Below are positions 1 through 11,756 of a DNA stretch of 64,000 nucleotides, piece after piece. Under the pieces are notes generated by a model. That model was not told the DNA's origin. It searched no databases and saw nothing but the letters and a program-made list of their open reading frames with translations. Position numbers and translations under genes: made by a program. Positions within the stretch are counted from its first letter, which is position 1. Every line of letters begins with the position of its first letter. This stretch comes from Mesostigma viride (taxonomy: Eukaryota; Streptophyta; Mesostigmatophyceae; Mesostigmatales; Mesostigmataceae), in assembly GCA_009746045.1 (NCBI GenBank), contig RPFO01001283.1:1-64000 (forward strand), written 5' to 3'.

Positions 1-300
1 AACGGAAAAGAGAAAGAATGGAAATTGATTTTGAGGGATGAATTGAGGATGGAATGAGGAAAATGAGGATGAAGGATGAATGAGGATGATGAGGATGATG
101 AGGATGAGAGATGATGAGGATGATGAGGATGATGAGGATGAGGATGAGGATGAGGAATGAGGATGAGGATGAGGATGAGGATGAGGATGAGGATGAGGAT
201 GAGGATGAGGATGAGGATGAGGATGAGGAAGAGGATGAGGATGAGGATGAGGATGAGGATGAGGATGAGGATGGGATGAGGATGAGGATGAGGATGGTGA
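1..300. repeat. GA-rich hexamer microsatellite (GATGAG)n
   Basis: Imperfect tandem array of a GAGGAT/GATGAG hexamer, cleanest from about 130 to 290. The long Asp-Glu or Met-Arg reading frame across it is a by-product of the hexamer and not a gene. Confidence 0.95.
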
Positions 301-470
301 TGGCGATGGCGATGAGGATGAGGATGGCGATGGCGATGGCTATGGCGATGGCGATGGCGATGGCGATGGCGATGGCGATGGCGATGGCGATGGCGATGGC
401 GATGGCGATGGCGATGGCGATGGCGATGGCGATGGCGATGGCGATGGCGATGACGATGACGATGACGACG
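297..470. repeat. (GATGGC)n hexamer microsatellite
   Basis: Directly abutting the GA-rich array, the hexamer changes to GATGGC and is nearly perfect from about 330 to 450, then degenerates to GATGAC. The related sequence suggests one array with a variant block. Bases 471-820 hold no gene or repeat that I recognise. Confidence 0.95.
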
Positions 471-819
471 GGGCGTAGTCGAGGAAGGGTGGATCCGAGC
501 ATGGATGCCCCTGAATTCACGGACGCTGGCATGCTTATTATTAGAGGTTCACAGGTGATGCCTTTGTATTATGCCAGTCAAGTTATGCTAGTTGGGCATG
601 TTACTTAGCAGTATATGCATTCACGTGCAGTCTTGAAATGTGCAGTCTTCGAATGTGGTATATGCGACATGCATAGATCTTACATGTAGTGATCTACCAT
701 GACATTCACATCAGGACTCGACATCAGCCTTTTTCTCAACATGTCAACATGACTGCCATGGTGATCTGTCAAGGGCTGGAACTAGTTTCGTTCGGACATG
801 ATGTCCCGGTGCTTTGGTG

Positions 820-1700
820 TCACGTGACCAGTGTCATGGTGTCATGGTGTCAGGCCTGTGTTCCACGACATAACTTTTCCTTCTCAATCAGCATGAATAT
901 GTGTAACAAGTGCATTCATCGGTGTTTATGGCCGCTGCAGTGTGGATCAAGGTGTCACGGTGTCATGGCGTCACGGTGTCATGGTGTCACGGTGTCACGG
1001 TGTCACGCTATCATGGTGTCAGGGTGTCAGGCCGGGGTGACAAGTGAATGTGTGTAACAAGTGCATGAATATGCATTTATGGCGGCTGCTGTGTCAGGGT
1101 GTCATGGTGTCACGGTGTCATGGTGTCACGGTGTCAAGGTGTCACGGTGTCACGGTGTCACGGTGTCACGGTGTCAGGGGGTCACAGTGTCATGGAGTCA
1201 GGCCGGGGTCCCGCGACATAACTTTTCCGTCTCAATCAGCACGAACATGTGTAACAAGTGCATTAATATGCATTTATGGCTGCTGCTGTGTCATGGTGTC
1301 ATGGTGTCACGGTGTCACGGTGTCACGGTGTCACGGTGTCAGGGTGTCACAGTGTCATGGAGTCAGGCCGGGGTCCCGCGACATAACTTTTCCGTCTCAA
1401 TCAGCACGAACATGTGTAACAAGTGCATTATTATGCCGATTTATGGCTGCTGCCGTGTCAGGGTGTCAGGGTGTCAGGGTGTCAGGGTGTCACGGTGTCA
1501 CGGTGTCAGGCCGGGGTCCCGCGACATAACTTTTCCGTCTCAATCAGCATGAATATGTGTAACAAGTGTATTTTAGGCGTTTATGGCTGCTGCAGTGTCA
1601 GGGTGTCACGGTGTCAGGGTGTCAGGGTGTCACGGTGTCACGGTGTCACGCTGTCAGGGGTCCCGCGGCATAACTTTTCCATAAGGACTCGAGTTCTCAC
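820..1700. repeat. Nested minisatellite with 8-bp subunit CACGGTGT
   Basis: Runs of an 8-bp unit (CACGGTGT and variants such as CATGGTGT or CAGGGTGT) alternate with a conserved spacer of roughly 90 bases. The spacer contains GACATAACTTTTCC and ATGTGTAACAAGTGCAT, and it recurs at about 865, 1210, 1375, 1525 and 1665. The result is a higher-order repeat of roughly 145-160 bp. The overlapping Cys/His/Val-rich frames translate the repeat and are not genes. Confidence 0.93.
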
Positions 1701-1932
1701 ATCAGAACCCTAAAATAAAACGGTTTTAATGCGGAGTACAAAATGCGTGCTGGAGTACAAACGCGCGTGAGCTTAGGGAAAGTCTGGTATACGGAGAGTG
1801 AGCTAGATGGGTGTAGTCGCCTTTTGCAGGAGTATAAAACCCTGCATAAGCTCTAGTTGTAGACCTTCTCCTCTCTTATGTTATGTCTGCTGTCGACGGG
1901 TGGTTGGTTGTCCCCTCCCCTCCGCAGCCGTC

Positions 1933-4900
1933 ATGTCAGAGCCTACCCCTCCGGCGGAGAGCCCGCTGCCGTCCCCGCCACCACCGGACCCTGAGCTCTA
2001 CTTCGAGGCCCTTCCGGGCCGCTGGGTGTCACGGTCCAGTCATCCGGGTGGCATCGCGCAGCCTGCCCTCCAGGCCCAGCATGCGAATTTAGTCAGGGCT
2101 GCTCTCTTTGGGGTCGCGTGGTACGGCCCATCCCCTGATGACCCGCACCAGCTAGTTTTGCAAGGGTTCGACGATGCCGGGCATTGTCTGTTAGGATGTG
2201 GCTCCCGCTGTCCAGCCTTGGGACAGATAGCCGCGGTCCTTCAGTGCTCCCTGGTGTTTTCCTACCTTTCTACCCCTGTGGGCCGCTCCTGCCTACGGGA
2301 TGTGTTCCCCTGGCTTCCGGGCGAGGGTGAGGCAGAATTAGATGGCAACCCCTGCGACCTCCTACGGGCAGTAGAGTTCATGGAAATCGCAGACCAGTCA
2401 GCGGGAGTAGCAGTGGGTGACCCTTCCCCTACGGACGCCCCAGTCGAGGCACAGTCGAGGCACTCCAGAGTATTCAGCCTCCAGTGCAGCGTCCTTCTCC
2501 TCAGCGTCGGCTCCCTCCCCTGTCCCGTCGTCACCACGGTCGACCCGGCGCGCGTCAGTGGAGCCTACCCCTTTGGGTTTGGAGCGCGAGCCTGATCATC
2601 TCTCGGCGACTGTTTCGGCGATGCAGGCCCAGATTCAGTCCCTGACCACGGCGTTCGGGGCCTTCATGGCGGCCCAAGCGCAGGCCCCGGCCACGCCAGG
2701 TGGGGTGTCTGTTGTGTCTGCGCCCCCTACCCCTTCGGTTGTTTCGGCACCTATGGTTTCGCCTGCTCCGCGCGAGCCTTCGGTAGCTGCGGGTTCCTCG
2801 GTTGCTGCGGCTCCGACGCCTCTGGGTGCCTCTGCGTCTGCGTCCGACGTTTCTGCGCCTCGACGCGAGTCTCCCGCTCCAGTGGCTGTGCCCGCCGTCG
2901 CCGCCTCTGGGCCGCCCGCTGCGCCTTCGCCGCCAGTGCGGGGTTTCTTTAGCGACTCGGGCGATCTTCCCAGGCTTTGGGAGGGTGGCCCTCCGCAGAG
3001 GATTCCGGTGCCCGACTGGAGCTTAGACGGGAACCAATCTTATGCCGGATTGCCTGCCCCTACGGGTCCGGTGTTCAATATGTGGCCTGAGGGTGCGCCG
3101 CCACCGGAAACCGGCGCGCCAGTGGCGGTTGCGGGTCCGTCGCGACCCCCTTCGACTTCGGGTCCGGCGCGACCTCCTGTTGTACCGGTGCCGCCTGCGT
3201 CGGTGTCGGTTCCTACCCCTGCCTCGGCCCCTGCCCCTTCGGCCTCGCGGTCTTTGGCTGCGGTTGTTCGGGCCACCGGTCAGGATCCTCGCGCCACCCG
3301 CGCAGCTGATTCCCTCCGGGAGTTGTCCCAGGGTGATCGGGACAGGGCCCCTTCTGTGGTGCATGCGACGCCGGCAGAGTGAGATCATACGCCGTATAAT
3401 ACGGTATAATACGGTATAATACGTAATACGCTGGCTTTTAGCGTATGATTTTTCATACGTAATACGTTTTAGCGCATAATGACGTATAATACCGTATAAT
3501 ACCGTATAATGCCGTGTTTTCCGCGTTTTTTTTACGTTTTGCGCGGCTAGGATGCCAGAACGACAGGGCAACGATTTGAAGCCACAGATTTCGTATCTCT
3601 ACTATAAGTACTGACCCGTCTGAACTTTCACAATTCGACGCGATCTTATTTTGACATTGTGGTGCACAGTGCGCGCACCGTGCGGAGGTGGCCATGGCGA
3701 CGTGCGTTCCGTTAAAATATGGCTAATCCGGCGGGCGACAGGCGAAAAAATTAAGCCGATGGTTAAAAGTGATGTTCTATTATGATGTTTCATAGCAAGA
3801 TCTGCACTATTTGCAAATTCGCTGCCTTTGTTGGTACAGATTTGGACGGGGGTCTCATCCAACGTCAATTTGGCCGCGATGAATAATCTAGCATGTGTGC
3901 CTGCGACGGTAGAACTCGACATTCGTGGGTTATTTTGATGCAGCAAGAGCCGTTTAGTAACGGACACCATGAAAATAACCTAAGCATCTTCGATCTGCGG
4001 CCATTTCCTATCATTTCTAAAATGATTTCGTTCAGGCCTGCGCGATCCGCGGTTAATCCATCCATGGCTGGCTGGCTTTTCTTGCGCGCCTGGGTAGGAA
4101 ATAATGCCGGCCGTGGTACGTTGATTTGCCGCATGTCACCGCCCAGTCTGTTTGCGCTCTTAATGAACCTGGCATGAAACTTTTTGCGCCGTTTCTGGGT
4201 TTTTCTTGCTATTTTGTTCTCCACTTGTTGCAGTTGTGCTATCAGATTTTCCGCAGCTTTCAATGGTTTTCCTTACGCTGCGTATGCCATGCTTCCTAAA
4301 GCTACCCAGAATTGATCGGGCAGTTATCTGGCTTTGCTACGCTTCCTGTATGGAGGTTTTCACACGGTAGACATTCTATATTGCGTAGTCAAGGACCCTA
4401 GCTGCCTGGGAGCGGCATCACCGTTGCAAGGAGCTGGCGAGCTCATAGACGCCTGTCATGCTCTTCAGCCTGCTGGAAAACAAGGTTGTTGTATGGAAGG
4501 TGAGAATATGTGAGTTACTTATCACATCCCCACCTGTTTAGCCTCCGTGGTTCCCCAACGGGGACACGAGATTAATTAATATTAATTAATTAATTCAGTT
4601 AATTAATTATTTAATGCACACCACGAGTCACACACCTGTAGTCACATGCAGCTCAGTATATTCACATAGCATCGCACCATGCAAACATACTACATGCATT
4701 AATTGTATACTACTGTAGTATTTGCGTGCATGCACAGCCACATATATATATTAAAATATATAATTACTTGCATCAAAGTGAAGGCACCCAAGTAAACATA
4801 ACCAATACAAAGCCACATATATACACATACACACAATTATGCATGCGCACGTTTACATTCTCAGTATTACATGCAATACATCGATCGTGTCCACAATATC

Positions 4901-6024
4901 CACCGTATAGAGTATAGCCGAGGGTAGGGCAACCTTGGATTATGTCCAAAACAGTGTTAAAAACATGTGGATTGATGGTGGGTGTCTTAAAATGTGTAAA
5001 ATCAGAGTATTCTGAGTGTGTCCGTACGAAAACGTATAATACCGTATTATACCGTATTATACCGTATTATACATTATACTCCACCGTGACCGTATAACGC
5101 GTATAACGTACGATCTCACTCTGGACGCCGGAGACGCGCGACACGCCCGTCCCTGGGTATGGTATGTCCGCACTCGCCTGCCGACAGTGCGACCTGCCGC
5201 GCACCTCCGCCGAGCTTGCCATCTCGTCCATGTCCTACGGGTTCTCCCAGGTGTGTCGGGCGCCGCGGGACCGTGGCCTACCCATTGAGACTGATCGGCC
5301 CCCTTTAATTCGACATGGTTATTTTAGCTGATCCTGTGTTCCAGGGTGAGATCCTGGTTCGGCGCGTTCTGTATCGCTGGGCTAGGCGTCACAACGACTT
5401 GGACACCTACGGTGGGTTCCAGTGGGCTTACCCTCCGCCTCTGGGCATTATGGCTTCGGATGCCCTTACGGTAGAGTTTCCTGCGGTGCCGGGTGCTACG
5501 TACAGCACGGTTCTCCAGCCCATACTGGAGTGGGATGCCTGTCGTCCAGCGCCCCTCCCTGGTCAGGGTCTGGACTCCCGTGGTCATCCTCCTCCTCGGG
5601 CTAGCGACTACCTAGAGACGTTCGGGTCGCGACAGTGTTCTCGTCGGTGGCGCTCCCGTGAGGTTCGGCACATCCGGTTGTGGCCGTCTAACGTGGAGCC
5701 CCTGGTAAATCTGTTCTTCCCGACGGGTTTGCGCCCTCGGATCCGGTACCATCGCCTCCTCCTGCGGGCCCTCTGTTTGATCGCGGTAGAGCCCTTCCTC
5801 CGCCTCTTTGCCTGTGGTTTCCTGGGTACTGGGCCCGCGGCCAGGTCGTTCTGACGCAGCATAGGTATTACTGGGCCTTCCTGGGCCTTTTTCCTGATGG
5901 CGTGTGGGCCGATGTTTTCCTCACCGTAGATAGGCATGACAATGCCGAGGAGGTGGCCCATTACCAGGAGTATTTGGATGTTCTGCTGGCCTCGCGTGGC
6001 ACTTACCAGACTGATGGCCACTAG
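1933..6024 (+). pseudogene. Third ORF of chromovirus, copy 1 (interrupted and frameshifted)
   Basis: The reading frame starts at an ATG at 1933 (MSEPTPP), the same start context as the gypsy-1 copy at 30643, and its end matches the gypsy-1 ORF3 stop. It has a folded-looking N-terminal block, a Pro/Ala/Ser-rich middle with a short coiled-coil-like stretch (SAMQAQIQSLTTAF), and a conserved C-terminal block. A hAT-like element at 3375-5123 splits it, and frameshifts lie near 2440, 5310 and 5830. I recognise no known domain. The position downstream of the chromodomain is where envelope-like or accessory ORFs sit in other LTR elements. The function is unknown. Confidence 0.75.
3375..5123. mobile_element. 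hAT-like non-autonomous element 1
   Basis: An 8-bp target duplication GACGCCGG flanks the element (3367-3374 and 5124-5131). Terminal inverted repeats begin CAGAGTGAGATC and match over about 17 bases with one mismatch. Comparison with the uninterrupted copy near 35490 confirms the insertion. Arrays of the palindromic motif CGTATTATACG and its variants lie just inside both ends (3383-3520 and 5030-5110). Inside are AT-rich sequence, TTAATTAA runs near 4570 and short minus-strand frames (3602-4263) that I cannot tie to a transposase. The 8-bp duplication and CAG start fit the hAT superfamily. Confidence 0.88.
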
Positions 6025-6405
6025 ATAGAGGGCCTTATAGGCCCGACCTGAGGGACCGTGTTGTCCCTCCGGTATATAGAGTCGCCCTCATATTCTGGCC
6101 AGTTGATTGGCTGTTCTTGGTCCTTGGTACTGATGTGTTTACTCTGTGTGTCCTGCCCAGTGCCGTCCCCCCCCGGCAAGGACTCTGTTCCAGGCAGTTA
6201 GGGGAACCTCCCACCAGGCTTGGTGCTGGCTAACCCTACACCACCCGGCGTGGTGGTGGAGACCGTGTGAACTATTGGTGCTTTGTATCTGGGATGGTCT
6301 ATTGATTGTGTTGGTGTGTGCTGGGTGCATTAGGTTTTTCCTACCCCTTTGGTTTCCTCCCTGTGTGTAGGGAGAGGGCTCCCTACCTTTTGTGGGGGGG
6401 GGAGG

Positions 6406-6980
6406 TGTTACGTCGCGTAACAATTCGTTGTAGTTACGGACGTAAATTAGGTCCTTGGCCTCGGTTGTTCCTAGGTTTACGTGTAGTTCTAGCTGGGACA
6501 CGATTGTCCTCGTAACAGTACCGTGGTACATTGGGTGCTTTTGGGCGCCGCGCCGCGTACTTTATTAGTGGTCCTTATCCTTTGGTAGAATGTAGTGGAC
6601 CGGCGTGCATCTGTGCACCTGCCTGTGTTTCTGTGTCTCTGAAGGCGAGGGCCAGGTCGGCCCGAGCCTGCTGGACCGTTGGTGACCATTTATGCACGTT
6701 CCATCCTTTGTGTGGCTACTCGGCGTGTGTTAAATGAATTAACACATATAGGCTTGGGTCATGGCAGTGTAGTTGTGTTTCCTTCCTCTATTCCTGGAGT
6801 AAACGGGTTTGTGTAAATGGCCTATGGCGTATTACAGTAGTACTTACGTAAATGCACTGAGATCTGGATCGTCTCGTTCGTCTTTCGCTAGGGGCTTAAT
6901 AACTAGAGGCGGCCTTACTAGTTTAGGTAGCATTAGGCCAGGTAGAGGTAGAGGTGGCGGTAGAGGTTTGAGACGTAACA
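6406..6980 (+). repeat. Chromovirus LTR (copy A)
   Basis: A 575-bp LTR with ends TGTTACG...CGTAACA, preceded by a G-rich polypurine tract and homologous to the LTRs at 23124-23696 and 36754-37326. It lacks a 27-bp internal duplication present in those two. Its last 157 bases carry the Arg/Gly-rich reading frame starting at ATG 6824. Confidence 0.93.
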
Positions 6981-9521
6981 TTGTCCCACTCAAGTCACAG
7001 CATGTTGGGGACCTCCTTGAGGGGATAGACCAGTTGGACTCCATGTTTAGCATGGTTACAGGGATGCAGTTTGATCAGCAATTCAAGTGGGCTGCCAAGG
7101 AACCAGGGTATGAGTTTGTGGGAACAGTGGGGCGTGAGGACCACGAGTCACAAGGGATAGCGGAGAGAGCGGTACAGGAGTTTAAGCTGCTTGCTACCCG
7201 ACGTGGGGACCACATGCCACACAGTGAATTCTCTAGTCGGCTCTTGTGGGCACTTGCCGTGTGTCGAAGTTTGAACAACCGTGTGCTGATGTCGACACAG
7301 GATGGGGTGTTGGTGACTGCCGAGGGTTTGCAGTTTGGCCAATATAACGATGTGGTGGTGGATGTGTACAAAGACCACCTAGCATCCCGTTTTCAGCGCC
7401 TTGTCCAGTTGGATAGGCGACGTGGGGCTTATGAGCCCAGTGTGGGGCATGATGTTTGGCTGCACAAGGAAGGTGCCCTGGGTAAGCGTGGCAGGTGGCT
7501 TGGTCCAGCCAAGGTCATTTCTTGTGATGCTGCTATGCGTAAATGCGTGGTGGACTATGAGGGCACTGAGGTCACTATGGCTTGGAATAGGGTGAAGCCC
7601 TACATGCGTGATGTGGAGGCTTGGTCTAGAGTGTTGGAGTTGTACTCCGACCCTAGCAGGCTCTCTAGCACTGTGACTCCTCCTTCCTCTTCGGCTCCTG
7701 TATGTGGCAATGCAGGGGACAGTGGTACTAGCGCGCCTAGTGGGGAAGCTGAGTTGGAGTTGCAGAGTGGGGACTATGATGATGATGTTGCTGTGGTAGC
7801 ACACCACTTACACACCCTAGGGGTAGAACAGGCAGAGAGCTTGCGCGACAGCTTGCCTAACCTCCCCCCTTCTGGCGTTGGTCGGGAGGATCCCTGCGTT
7901 GGTAGGGATAGTACTCAGGGCAGTTCGTGTCTTGAGCGCCCAAGCCGTAAGGGCTTTCTCACCCTTGCTGTAGAAAGGTTGATGCGTAAACCTCCTACAG
8001 ACGCTTTGCAAAATCCCGTCAAGGCAGCGATGGTATCCGCATTTGGTACCCTGGGTGATCAGCATGGTATGAGGATGTTGGTAGATACGCAGGCGAGAAC
8101 CTCCATTGTCTCATCCCTGCACTACAATCCTGTGAGACCCTCAGTGCACTGGGAGTGTGTGACTGATTTTGCTGGCTCAACGAAGTTCCCTGTCCTTGGT
8201 GTCATTGATGTCAATGTGATGGGGGTGCTAGTTGAGTTTTGCGTGGTGGAAGGGTATAGTGGTCCACCAATCCTTGGTCAGAACTTCCTTGTACGGGAGG
8301 ATGTCTGGGTAAACTCCACCTGCTTGCGGCGGGAGGGGCATGCTGATCTGCCTCTTGAGGACTATGCTGTCATGTCCGACTGCCAACTTGTTGCTGTCAT
8401 AGGCAACATTCGGAACGTGAACTATGCCCGTGAGAGTGATGTGCCGTTGGTAACTCAGTTGTTGCTTCCTAAACGTCCTAGCTTGGCTAGTCTCGGCATT
8501 GGACGTCATGATGTTGCTACCCAAAGCCCTATCTCTTACCATGATGCTGACGTGGAGTGTCAAACGGAGGAGGGGCTAGATGGGTGGACTAAGGCCATTA
8601 TTGCGTCAGGTGAAAGGTGGCTTGCATACCGTGCTGTTGAACCGGTTGATGAAGTGCCCAGTGGTGCTCGCCTTTTGCGCCACAAGTGGACTTTGGAGCG
8701 TAAGTTGGTGCCTGACACAACAACTAGGGTGCCTTTTGTTCGCCCGGTGGTCCTAGAATTTTCAGGTACTAGTGATCTTCCGGACAATGCCATCTCCGCA
8801 CCTGGGTTGATCAAGGATAATTGGCGCATGGTCCTGTCCTTCTACCTAGGCCAGCTCAACAAGGGACTTCCGTATGAGTCAGCCCTCATGGATTTCAGCA
8901 AAGCTTTTTTGAATGGTGATCCCAAGCTCGCTGAGAATGTGTGGGCTGGCACAACCCGCTTGTATGTGCGCTGTCCTCCCTTGTGGCAGCCTATCATGGG
9001 CAAGAAGTTTCTCCGTCTCTTGAAGGGTGTTGACGGTACTGTGACAGGTCCTCGGATTTGGCGCCTTTGCCTCGAGCGTCTTTTGCTTGATGTGATGCAC
9101 ATGTACTATCATGACCTGGACCCCTCTCTGTTTGTTGGCTCATGCATGGGAGGGGCAGCCAGTTTTTGTGTTCATTCATGTCGATGATGTGGACTGCATG
9201 GGCCCCACACCGTGGCTAGACTGGTTTTGTGCCACTGTTGCTCAGCACTTCCCGGTCGGCAAGGTCATTCGCCGCGTCTTGGACAAGTATGTCAAGTTCT
9301 GTGGCGTCGACACTATGCTCACCAAGGATGCCTCTGGCAGATATGTGATGAAGCTGCGTGCAGCGGGGGACTATGTTCAGGAGCTCATCACTCAGCTTTC
9401 ATCCCTTACTAGTCAGTATATTCAGCCTGCTGAGTGTGGTTCTCTGCGGGGTAAGCTGAACTGGCTGGTCTCTACCGTTTCCCCTGACTTGGCGGTGCTT
9501 GCATGCTCGGTTGCCAGATGA
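6981..9521 (+). pseudogene. Outer copia pol: integrase C-part, retropepsin-like, reverse transcriptase
   Basis: The open frame continues from the LTR frame (ATG 6824) to a stop at 9187 and then shifts by one base into a frame ending at 9521. In order it shows the integrase core end (QFDQQF, then SQGIAERAVQEFK), a basic tail, and a retropepsin-like block (MLVDTQARTSIV with PILGQNFL). The reverse transcriptase follows (MDFSKAFLNG, then IHVDDVD as the catalytic box in place of the usual YVDD). The frameshift lies near 9125-9140 in a C-rich stretch. Pol has no complete N-terminus and is interrupted at 9521, so the element is dead. The integrase-protease-RT order matches the inner copia. Confidence 0.85.
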
Positions 9522-10223
9522 AGTTAACGTTCTTAGCACACGCAATGTGAAGGATATGGTTGCAATGCAGCAATGTGTGAATATGGTTGGAAACGGAGCT
9601 TTGTTTAAAATTATTGGATAATGTTACAGCGCTCACACACTTGAGGCTTGTACACGCGCTTGCCAAGTCAAGGCACAACACGTGAGGCGGGCTCGCAAGA
9701 GATCTACCCAAATGGCACTGGCCTATTGTTTATATACTTGTGCACTGTGCTTGCTAGTCCTGAGCAACCTAAGAGGTATGCTCAGTAATAACACCCCCGG
9801 TACAGTATTCACTACCTGTACAGCGCCCAGCTCCTATACAGTAGGTCTGCCATACAGGCACAGTGACCACAGAGCACAGTCCACAGTGACTATTGCATCT
9901 GCACCTAGAAGTCCAGGACTAAGCCTGCGGTACCAACAGACCACAGGTTAAGGTTCCTATTTCCTGCGTACGACGTATTAATCCAATACCGTCGTAGGTA
10001 CAGCACCTAATTCCTGTCAGCCCAGGAATTACTGTCGACCCCATATGTCGTCGGCAAATATTCACGTCCGACTTAGAAGAACAGCCGGCTCGCGCTCGCG
10101 CGCGACCGGGAAGTCGGAACGCCATAACTTTCTTTATACTTGTCGGAATGAACTCGTTCCGGTGCCGCTGGAATCGCAGAGATATGCCGAATCAGGATCA
10201 CGCCAATGCGCTTGGCGTTAACT
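9522..10223 (-). repeat. 3' LTR of inner copia
   Basis: A 702-bp LTR with palindromic ends AGTTAACG/CGTTAACT, matched by the LTR at 17645-18341. On the minus strand it is preceded by the polypurine tract, so it is the 3' LTR. Confidence 0.93.
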
Positions 10224-10956
10224 CCAATCCTTTCTTTTCTTGAGCTGTAGCAGCTCACACAAGTCTACATACAAACACACACAATGGGTACTGGACATCC
10301 TCCCCGACTACAAGTCACAACCCGCTGGGCATGACAGTCAGCTTGGATTCCTTATTATATGTACATAGCACCCATACTGGCTCAGGAGCACAAACAAATT
10401 ACAATGAGTCCCTATCCCTTCACGGGAGGCTCGTTGTGTTACCCATGTACAAGAGGTTGGCCAACTGTGGCAGCCCATAGGTGTTCAGCTAAGAACTTGA
10501 GAAGTATGTACAACCTTCAGGACCTTAGGCGAAACCCCACAGATCACCCACAACAGCTCATCAGAAAACATTGCTGACCCCCAGACGGGAGTCGGCGCCG
10601 GTCTGCTGCCCCTTATCGAACCAGACACAACATCTACGCGAAGCACATGCAAAACACAAGCTCCCATACTCGTTCCAACCGTGGAAAATCAGGGGACCTG
10701 TCGCCACCTCACCAGCATGGTGGATGGGTCAGCCAGTCCGTGAAACTCCGCCTTAAGACGGCACCAGGGAATCGAACCCCGCCCCATTACAATTCGTTCA
10801 AGTGGCCCGCCGGAGCGGCTGTACAATTTTTCCCAGTGAGCGCGCTGCCAAGTGTACTTGTGGGCAAATTTTTAGGTGCCCCGTCACTTCGAGGTACTAA
10901 AAATTAGGCTACGGTACGAATTCAGCGAATTTCAGCGAATTTTCAGTCGAACCAAA

Positions 10957-11130
10957 GGAAGTGACGGCAACTACCAAAAAGTTTCCGTTACGAATTTTCA
11001 GCCCAACACTCGCGCAAAATGAAGTGACGGCAACTACCAAAAAGTTTCCGTTACGAATTTTCACTCCCACACGTTTGCACAAGAGGAAGTGACGGCAACT
11101 ACCAAACATTTTCCGTTACGAATTTTCAGT
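10957..11130. repeat. About 63-bp tandem repeat, three copies
   Basis: The block GAAGTGACGGCAACTACC followed by TTCCGTTACGAATTTTCA recurs at 10959, 11021 and 11085, a spacing of 62-64 bp. Confidence 0.9.
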
Positions 11131-11140
11131 CCCACACTTT

Positions 11141-11450
11141 GCGCAAATTTTAGTAGGGCTGCACGCAAGCTACCTTTCAAAATTTTGCGCTAGTATGGAA
11201 CGCATTTCATTCGTCTGGAGGAACGCTGCCCGCCAACTACCCCCGTTCAGAATGTTCCGCCGAAATTTACTTGAGATTTGGAAATCTGAACGTGCGCGCA
11301 AATTTTAGTAGGGCTGCACGCAAGCTACCTTTCAAAATTTTGCGCAAGTATGGAACGCAATTCATTCGTCCGGAGGAATGCTGCTCGTCAACTGCCCCCG
11401 TTCAGAAAGTTGCGCCGAACTTTACTTGAGATTTGGAAATCTGAACGTGC
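11141..11450. repeat. About 155-bp tandem duplication
   Basis: GCGCAAATTTTAGTAGGGCT starts two consecutive copies at 11141 and 11296, each running through the block ending GGAAATCTGAACGTGCG. Confidence 0.9.
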
Positions 11451-11756
11451 GGTTGGAGTTTCGCGGGGAAACCCAAGTTCCCGAGTAATTCACCAATGAC
11501 GCGCTTCGAACACTTGCCCGCTAAAACCTAAGCAGCCGCTCCGGCTGGCCACTTAAACGAAACGGGATGCACAAACCACAGATCTGGGGAAACCTCAGAC
11601 TGAGATGAAAACCCCAGATAGACATCTCTCCATCAGAGACAATGTCAGACATTCCCACACTAGAGACATGTCTCACCCCTCAAGGTGTGCTCAGGATTAT
11701 GTACAATCAAGCTCCCAGCCTGATATCCAGAGACTTAAGCACCCAGCTCTCAGCTT

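Larger units (their letters stand above)
1788..6980 (+). mobile_element. 5'-truncated chromovirus copy (3' third plus LTR)
   Basis: From about 1788 the sequence matches the 3' part of gypsy-1 (from about 30491): the last codons of the chromodomain, a short spacer, the third ORF, a 3' untranslated region, a G-rich polypurine tract (about 6391-6405) and an LTR ending at 6980. Gag and most of pol are missing; the homology starts inside the chromodomain next to the minisatellite. The LTR is clearly related to, but diverged from, the two gypsy-1 LTRs, so this is an older or sister-subfamily insertion. Its right end abuts the outer copia integrase. Its left target duplication is lost. Confidence 0.88.
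10793..11561. mobile_element. Inverted-repeat insert in copia 3' region
   Basis: Near-perfect inverted repeats of about 29 bp, containing AAGTGGCC-GCCGGAGCGGCTG, lie at 10793-10821 and 11533-11561. They bracket about 0.77 kb of non-coding sequence, as in a foldback or MITE-type element. I find no clear target duplication, so a captured repeat unit is also possible. Confidence 0.55.
10224..11756 (-). other. 3' untranslated region of inner copia
   Basis: About 1.5 kb lies between the pol stop (minus strand, 11757) and the 3' LTR with no credible coding frame. It begins next to the LTR with the polypurine tract (10224-10242) and contains an inverted-repeat insert (10793-11561) with two tandem arrays. 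Confidence 0.8.

Noticed and set aside
111-608. 165-codon frame rich in Met-Arg, Glu-Asp and Met-Ala
   Set aside because: It translates the hexamer microsatellites; composition is entirely explained by the repeat.
689-1713. Overlapping Cys/His/Val-rich frames
   Set aside because: All follow the 8-bp minisatellite unit; period-8 amino-acid repeats in several frames at once show that they are not genes.
2417-3382. 321-codon frame as an independent gene
   Set aside because: It is the middle part of the chromovirus third ORF after a frameshift and is truncated by the hAT-like insertion at 3375.
4560-4620. TTAATTAA run as a third retroposon tail
   Set aside because: Unlike the copies at 37394 and 41184 it lacks the CACGTGACGCAG 3' sequence next to it and has no visible target duplication.
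10755-10795. tRNA T-arm-like GGTTCGATTCCC on the minus strand
   Set aside because: A five-pair T-arm can be drawn but no A box, anticodon arm or acceptor stem fits; probably chance or a decayed SINE piece.
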